A stretch of 64,000 nt of DNA. It comes from Ovis canadensis. Lineage: Eukaryota > Chordata > Mammalia > Artiodactyla > Bovidae. The notes below the pieces were generated by a model. It was not told where the DNA came from, made no database searches, and worked only from the letters and a program-made list of their open reading frames with translations. Location: assembly GCF_042477335.2 (NCBI RefSeq), contig NC_091247.1, positions 5,974,501 to 6,038,500 on the forward strand, read 5' to 3'. Both the position numbers and the translations under genes were made by a program. Below are positions 58,701 through 64,000 of this stretch, one piece after another. How positions within the stretch are numbered: the stretch's first letter is position 1; every line of letters starts with the position of its first letter.

Positions 58701-61700
58701 CTGTGGCAAAGAGAAAGAAAAAAGAAAAATCAAAGCATTAGCACGGATAAACTAACTTCACCCTTACACGACTTCTTACCATTTCAGAGAGGGGGAAAAA
58801 AAGAAAGGCAGAAAGAAAGCAAACAGTAATTTAGGCTCAGTGGCTGAAATGAATGCGTTACATGATATGAAACAGGAGGGGATGTCGTGATCAACAGTCT
58901 CTAACCCAGTGTCCAGCTGAACGCAGGATAAGAAATTGATCTGTGTGTCCACATGCTGAGCAGCCTGGGAGAAAATCCTGCTCGCTAAATCCCTCTCACT
59001 TCCTACCTCCCTCCCGCTTGGGATCCAAACTCAGTGTAAAGATGGCCAGGGTCCCTTCTTTCCCTTTTTAAAACAAATGAGAAGATTTAACCTCCTCGTT
59101 CAGAAGCATTGTTAAGGACTGCTCCGTGGCAGCTGCAGTCTCTAAGAACGTGCACATATGTTCCTGCTGGCCACACCACGGGGCATCCCCCCCACTCTCC
59201 CTACCCTCCCAGGAGCATAAGCATCTCAAGGAGAGGAATGAGGAGCTGGCCTCCTCCCTTCTTGGGCCTCTTCGCTGAGCCACCCTCACAGTCTGGACGC
59301 CACGGACGCTAGGAGTGAGCAACTGTCTTTCAAGCCCATTTCACAGAGACAACAGTGCCCAACAGGCTCTAATTATGAAAACCAAGTCTGCAGCACACTC
59401 CCGCGACGCCACTTCTGCTATGCTTTGTGTTCATTTCTCCTCTTTCAGCTACTGATGAGCGTCTCCACCAGCCATCAGCAAAAACTGAATCTGCAGTATT
59501 TCTCTTTGGAAAATGCAGCCCAGGAAACAGTCAGCAGACAATGAAAAAGTATACATCCCAACTGCATCACAAGGAACTGAATGAATCTTACAAAATGCTA
59601 ACAAGAGCATTCAAAAATATGTCTCCCGGCAAAGTTATAAGAAGGGCAGATACACGCTAAGTGGGGAAGAATCAATTACATCAGCCTCAGAACAAAGAGG
59701 GACATGTCCGACATCTGAAATCTAGGGTTCCAACAGCTCTTCTTTCTGCTTGAACTTAACCCTGTCATTCTTGGACTGCAGAGGAGATGGTCATAAAACA
59801 ACCAAGGAAAATAAACCAGATTATGATGTTGCCTGGAGAAACACACAGCAAAAAAGTACACAAAGCTACTGAGTCAATACCATATTTCTCCTTGATCAAT
59901 GGCACGATAATGGTCTACAGCCAAAACACCGACCTTATATACTCTTACCCTGCTTATCTCAGAGATAACAGCACTGCTCTTTATCGACTCTTAAACATTT
60001 TCGTTCTGGGCTTCCAGTCTGAGCATGACAAATACCCTCACTCCGCACAGGCTGTGTCCACGATTCCCATTCTGTGTGAGAAGCGGACAGGCACCAGCCC
60101 GAGAGGAGACTCCTCGCCGCCCCCTCAGGCCCTGGACGCTGTGAGAGAGGATCGCCCACAGCAGAGGCAGCAGGCGAGAGGACAACACGCGGGAGGAGAA
60201 GGTCCACGACAGAGAGCCGCTGAGTCTGGTCACCCGTTCCTATTTAAGGGTCACGCTCAGCATCCCTGCTCACGGTCAGAACTCTTTCCCTTGGGGTCAA
60301 GAAACCAGCGAGGACAAAGAAACTGAAATGTCTTGACGTGATACAAACACCGAAGAGCGGGGACTAGTCCCTGCTTGGGGCAACGCGGCCGGACCTTGGC
60401 TCAGGGTCTGCCGTGCTACCTGGTGGCTGATCTACCGATACTTCAGCTAGAAAAGCGGCAGCACGGAAGGGTGACACTGCCAGAGGACTTCATGAGATTC
60501 ACGAGAATGTTCGGAGGGCTCCTGGCCAAAAGCCATTTGAAATTTTGTTCTCATCAAAAAAAGGGAAATTCTTTTTGTCAGCAAAGTATGTGTCACGGGT
60601 GTCACACACACCGTATCATTTCTGACAGCCAACTGCTCCGGCGACAAGTGGTGGTGAGATGCTTAGAGAGACGGAAAATAAAGGGCGCACACTGTCACCC
60701 CACGAACAGACGGGCTGCTGGGAGCCCCCCACTGAAGAGTGAGATCAAATTCAAATCCACACCCAACCCTTTAAGCTGCTGGACTCTTCAGCACAGATCG
60801 TCTCTCTCCTCCACGCAAATGCCAGCGCTCGAGGAGGAAAAAGTGAGATTTAAAGTTTCACTCCCTTCTGAAACAGTCCCATTTGGTGCCTAAAAATGAA
60901 AACCAGCAGTTAGGTAAGGGACATGGCAAACAAACGGGGGGCTTCTCTCCGTCTTCAGGATGAACAGACGACGGAGGCATATGGGGACGTCGAGCAAGCT
61001 CGATTTAACAATTATAGTCATTTTACTGTAAAAAAAGGAAAAATGCTGAATAAAATCAATCCTACTTCCTCTTAATGGCACCTGCTGGCCAACCAGGGTT
61101 CACCTGGCCTCCAGACTTCCTGGCACGTGTGTGCGGTACACACTCAGGTGCGGTTCTCACTTATCCCTGCACGCTCTGCAATGGGAGGCCATCTGGGCAA
61201 CGGAAAGATGAGCTTCCCAGAGAAAACATCCATGAGAAAAAACAACACGAGAACGCCTTTCTGGAGAGTCATCTGCTGCTGGTTTCAATCATGATCTTTG
61301 AAAAAAATAAGGCACTGGACACATTTTTTCACCTTAGAGAGGAGGAAAAACAGTCTCCATTCACCCCCCACCCCTGACCCGCTCCAAAATAATGCTAACA
61401 AACTATCACTGGGGAATATACCCAGCTTTATAGTACACACAATCTTAATGGTTAGCCCCCGACGCCCAGCCTCAAAACAGCCCAAGGGGCCAAGCGCCCG
61501 GCATCGCTTGTAACACCGAAAACACGCACACAGAGCAGCGGACGTGGACGGGTGAGAGGGCAGGTCAGGGAGGACGTGCCCACAGTGCTCCAGTGACCGG
61601 CACGATAAACCGACCAACCGACCAAACCTTCCTCTTTAGCCTCAGAACACAAGCCTGCGCCCGCGCTTGGATTCCCGACTCCGCGACTCTGACCAGCGCC

Positions 61701-61825
61701 TTTCTGAGCCCGGTTAAGGTTGGCCACAGCAGCAGTTAGCTGCGGCCACTCCTGCAGTTTCCAAAGCAGCTTTGAAAAGCTCTTCTCCCAAGGACAACAC
61801 AAAGGCTGCCTGTGTTCTAATGCAG

Positions 61826-61911
61826 CAGCTCATGCCCTAGGGCCCACAATACACTGACAGGCTAAATTCAGCTCATGCCCTAGGGCCCACAACACACTGA
61901 CAGGCTAAATT
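61826..61911. repeat. 43-bp tandem duplication
   Basis: Two copies beginning CAGCTCATGCCCTAGGGCCC at 61,826 and 61,869 differ by one base. Confidence 0.95.
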
Positions 61912-62311
61912 CAGCTGAGAGTCCCTGGGCAAGTAACCTGTTACTAATTTAGCAAATTATTATTTTTTAAAAGTGAGCGTAAATCCAAGTTTATCCCAGT
62001 AATGTCCCTCTCAGCTGCAGCTGAATGTGCCCCGTGACGGGAAAGGCCCACCACCAGTCTGCAACGGTGCTTCTCTAGGTGCCTCACCGGCACAAACTCA
62101 TCCAGTCCTGCAAGTGCCCTGGGAGGCAGAGGCTGTTACCACCAGTCTCATCTGACTGATGGAGGTGCCTCAGCAAAGGGCACAGGGGCGTGAATGCCTG
62201 TGCCCAGGTGACCCCTGCACCATCTTTCGGGGGTTGGGCGCCACGCTGGGTCTTGGGCATAAAATGGTGAGCAAGGTCATATTTGCCTTCAAGCAATTTA
62301 GAGTTCCACCC

Positions 62312-62590
62312 TCCCTGGTGGTTCAGCAGGTAAGAATCTGCCTGCTAATCTGGGGGACATGGGTTTGATCCCTGATCCAGGAAGATTTCATATCCCTTGG
62401 GGCAACTAAGCCCGTGTGCCAGGACTACTGAGCCCGAGCTCTAGGGCCCGCGAGCCACAAGAAACGCCACCACCGTGGGACGCCTGGGCACGGCCACTGG
62501 AGTAGCCCCTGCTCTCTGCAACCAGAGACAGCCCAAGCACGGCAACAAAGATCCACACAGCCATAAACAAACCAGCCTCGAGTCTAGTGC
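62312..62590 (+). repeat. tRNA-type SINE (ART2/Bov-tA-like)
   Basis: It has CCCTGGTGGTTCAGCAGG, GGGTTTGATCCCTGATCC and a GCCCGTGTGCCAGGACTAC segment. Confidence 0.8.
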
Positions 62591-62944
62591 GGAAAGCAGA
62601 AGGCTCCACGATGAGCAGCAGCTACCCTAGCCTCCAGGGGTGCAGAGGTGTTAGGGGTGCACCTGCGCCCCTCCCCAGTGCCAGCGCCCACCAGCGGTCT
62701 CTGGAGGAAAATTATGAGGAAAAATAAAGTGTGCGATGCTTATTTTCAGCACTATGGCTTATTTTCATTTCATCCACTAGTAATGAAACCAGTTTAGGGG
62801 GGCACAACCAACTTTATTAAAAAATGAAATAGAAAACAGAAGGGACTATATATGGATACGTATTTGGGATATATATTTAATAAACTTTTTTATTAACACA
62901 GTTAAACACGTGTTTTAGTAAGTGCGCAGTGACTAGTTCTGATG

Positions 62945-63020
62945 GAAACATGGAACCCACGTCCCTTGCATTGGCAGGTGGATTCTTAACCACTGGACCC
63001 ACAGACTCACCCCTTTTGAG
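62945..63020 (-). repeat. Bov-tA head fragment, antisense
   Basis: GCATTGGCAGGTGGATTCTT and AACCACTGGACCCACAG are the reversed SINE head. Confidence 0.7.
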
Positions 63021-63609
63021 GTGTTTGAGGACTTTGCCTCTCCTGGTGATGAGCCACCACAAACTAAAGAAGGGTGCTATTAGAAAGGGTGTGGAAAGGG
63101 AGGCCCCACGTGGAATCCCCAGCAGACACGATTCTCAGAGATCCGTCCGTCTAAGGGGAGAGGGTGCACAGAGGTGCAAGAGCTGGAGGAGGATCCGTGA
63201 GCTCGTCCACCCCAGGCAAACGTCACGCACCCTGGCCTGAAGACTACTACTTGACAACACCCCTGATTTCTTCCCCTGCGACTCTTAGGAACCGAGTTTT
63301 AGTCTCCGCTCTTCATACCCGCAGCATCCACTATGACCCCCCGACGCGGGGAAAAGAGCAGCAGCTCTGAGGTACATGTTCCTGTCCATGCAAAGTAGAT
63401 GCTCCCCACTGAGGAACAGGGGCAGGGGTCCAGACACCCTGGCCAGGCAGCTGCAAGAACCAGCCCTCACTACTCCCGAGCACAGGCACCTCTCTGCCCT
63501 CTTCTCTCTCTGAAAAGCCTGGGACCTTAAACAATCTTTCCTCCGCACTGTTTTTTCCTCCTTCTCCTTGCCTTACGCCACAAGTGCTGAAACGAAACTT
63601 GGAAAGGAC

Positions 63610-63628
63610 TACACACACACACACACAC
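63610..63628. repeat. (CA)n microsatellite
   Basis: About nine CA units. Confidence 0.95.
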
Positions 63629-64000
63629 CCCTTCCAATCTTCCTGTAAATGATTCATTTGGCAGCGCACCTAAGAACTCTCCTTCCTTCACTTCATTTCT
63701 GTCCACACGAGGAACAGAAGTGGTGGTCAATGTAAAATGGTCTTACCAAAGCACCAGAGGTGAACCTTTGGTAGAAAAGGCAGGCATATTTTCAAAATCA
63801 CTAGCGTGACAGCCCCCAGCCCTGCCCCACACAATGGCAGGAACGGCTCTTTACTTACCCCAGGTTCTAACTCTGGTGCCACTCTTCAGAGAATAGACAG
63901 GGACAGTGTGTGGTCTGTTTGATTCAACTAAAAAGCTCACGGGGACAGGAGGACCTAAATCTCTCTCAGGGTAAAAACCTGGATAAGATGCTCTGTTGCC

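Larger units (their letters stand above)
58701..64000 (-). other. FUBP3: FUBP3 intron 2, partial
   Basis: I searched this stretch for the expected upstream coding exon and found none. It holds two Bov-tA-type SINEs, a 43-bp tandem duplication and a CA run at 63,610-63,628. Confidence 0.7.

Noticed and set aside
58701-64000. FUBP3 exons 1-2 in the right end of the window
   Set aside because: No minus-strand segment encodes the expected N-terminal sequence; they must lie beyond 64,000.

Overview
The window is ruminant nuclear DNA. It has many Bov-tA SINEs, BovB LINE 3' ends, cetartiodactyl tRNA-type (CHR-like) SINEs and artiodactyl-type L1 3' ends, and its protein-coding genes are split by GT-AG introns. 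Species cannot be fixed from the sequence (cattle, sheep, goat or a relative). Two genes are recognisable, both on the minus strand: PRDM12 (left, 5' part only) and FUBP3 (right, 3' part only). From memory, human 9q34 has FUBP3-PRDM12-EXOSC2 in tandem, so this looks like the same syntenic block read in reverse.

Layout. 1-13,170: PRDM12 coding exons 4 to 1 at 346-457, 8919-9074, 10601-10791 and 12536-12758. A TATA-containing promoter lies near 13,200 in a large CpG-rich domain (about 11-18 kb). The last exon (zinc fingers, polyalanine) is off the left end. 13,200-18,700: repeat-poor, GC-rich upstream region with candidate regulatory blocks. 18,700-29,100: intergenic repeat nest (BovB, L1, HAL1-like, Bov-tA, CHR, one U6 snRNA pseudogene). 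29,100-32,090: repeat-poor intergenic DNA with a candidate conserved element around 30.4-30.9 kb. 32,095-58,700: FUBP3 3' UTR and 17 coding exons. 58,701-64,000: FUBP3 intron toward the two upstream coding exons, which are not in the window.

Every exon junction was checked by hand for GT-AG and reading phase. The four PRDM12 segments total 682 nt and join in frame. The 17 FUBP3 segments total 1529 nt and join into 508 residues plus a stop, which matches the expected 572-residue protein if 64 residues lie upstream. PRDM12 is a PR/SET and zinc-finger regulator of nociceptor development. FUBP3 is a four-KH single-strand nucleic-acid binding protein. They are neighbours, not an operon, and nothing in the sequence links their functions.

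I found no previously unknown system. The points worth a second look are a possible U6-L1 chimeric insertion, nested retroelements with visible target-site duplications, a G-rich 179-nt FUBP3 intron, a 66/82-bp minisatellite, inverted SINE pairs, an 11-kb retroelement desert over PRDM12, and several candidate regulatory blocks.
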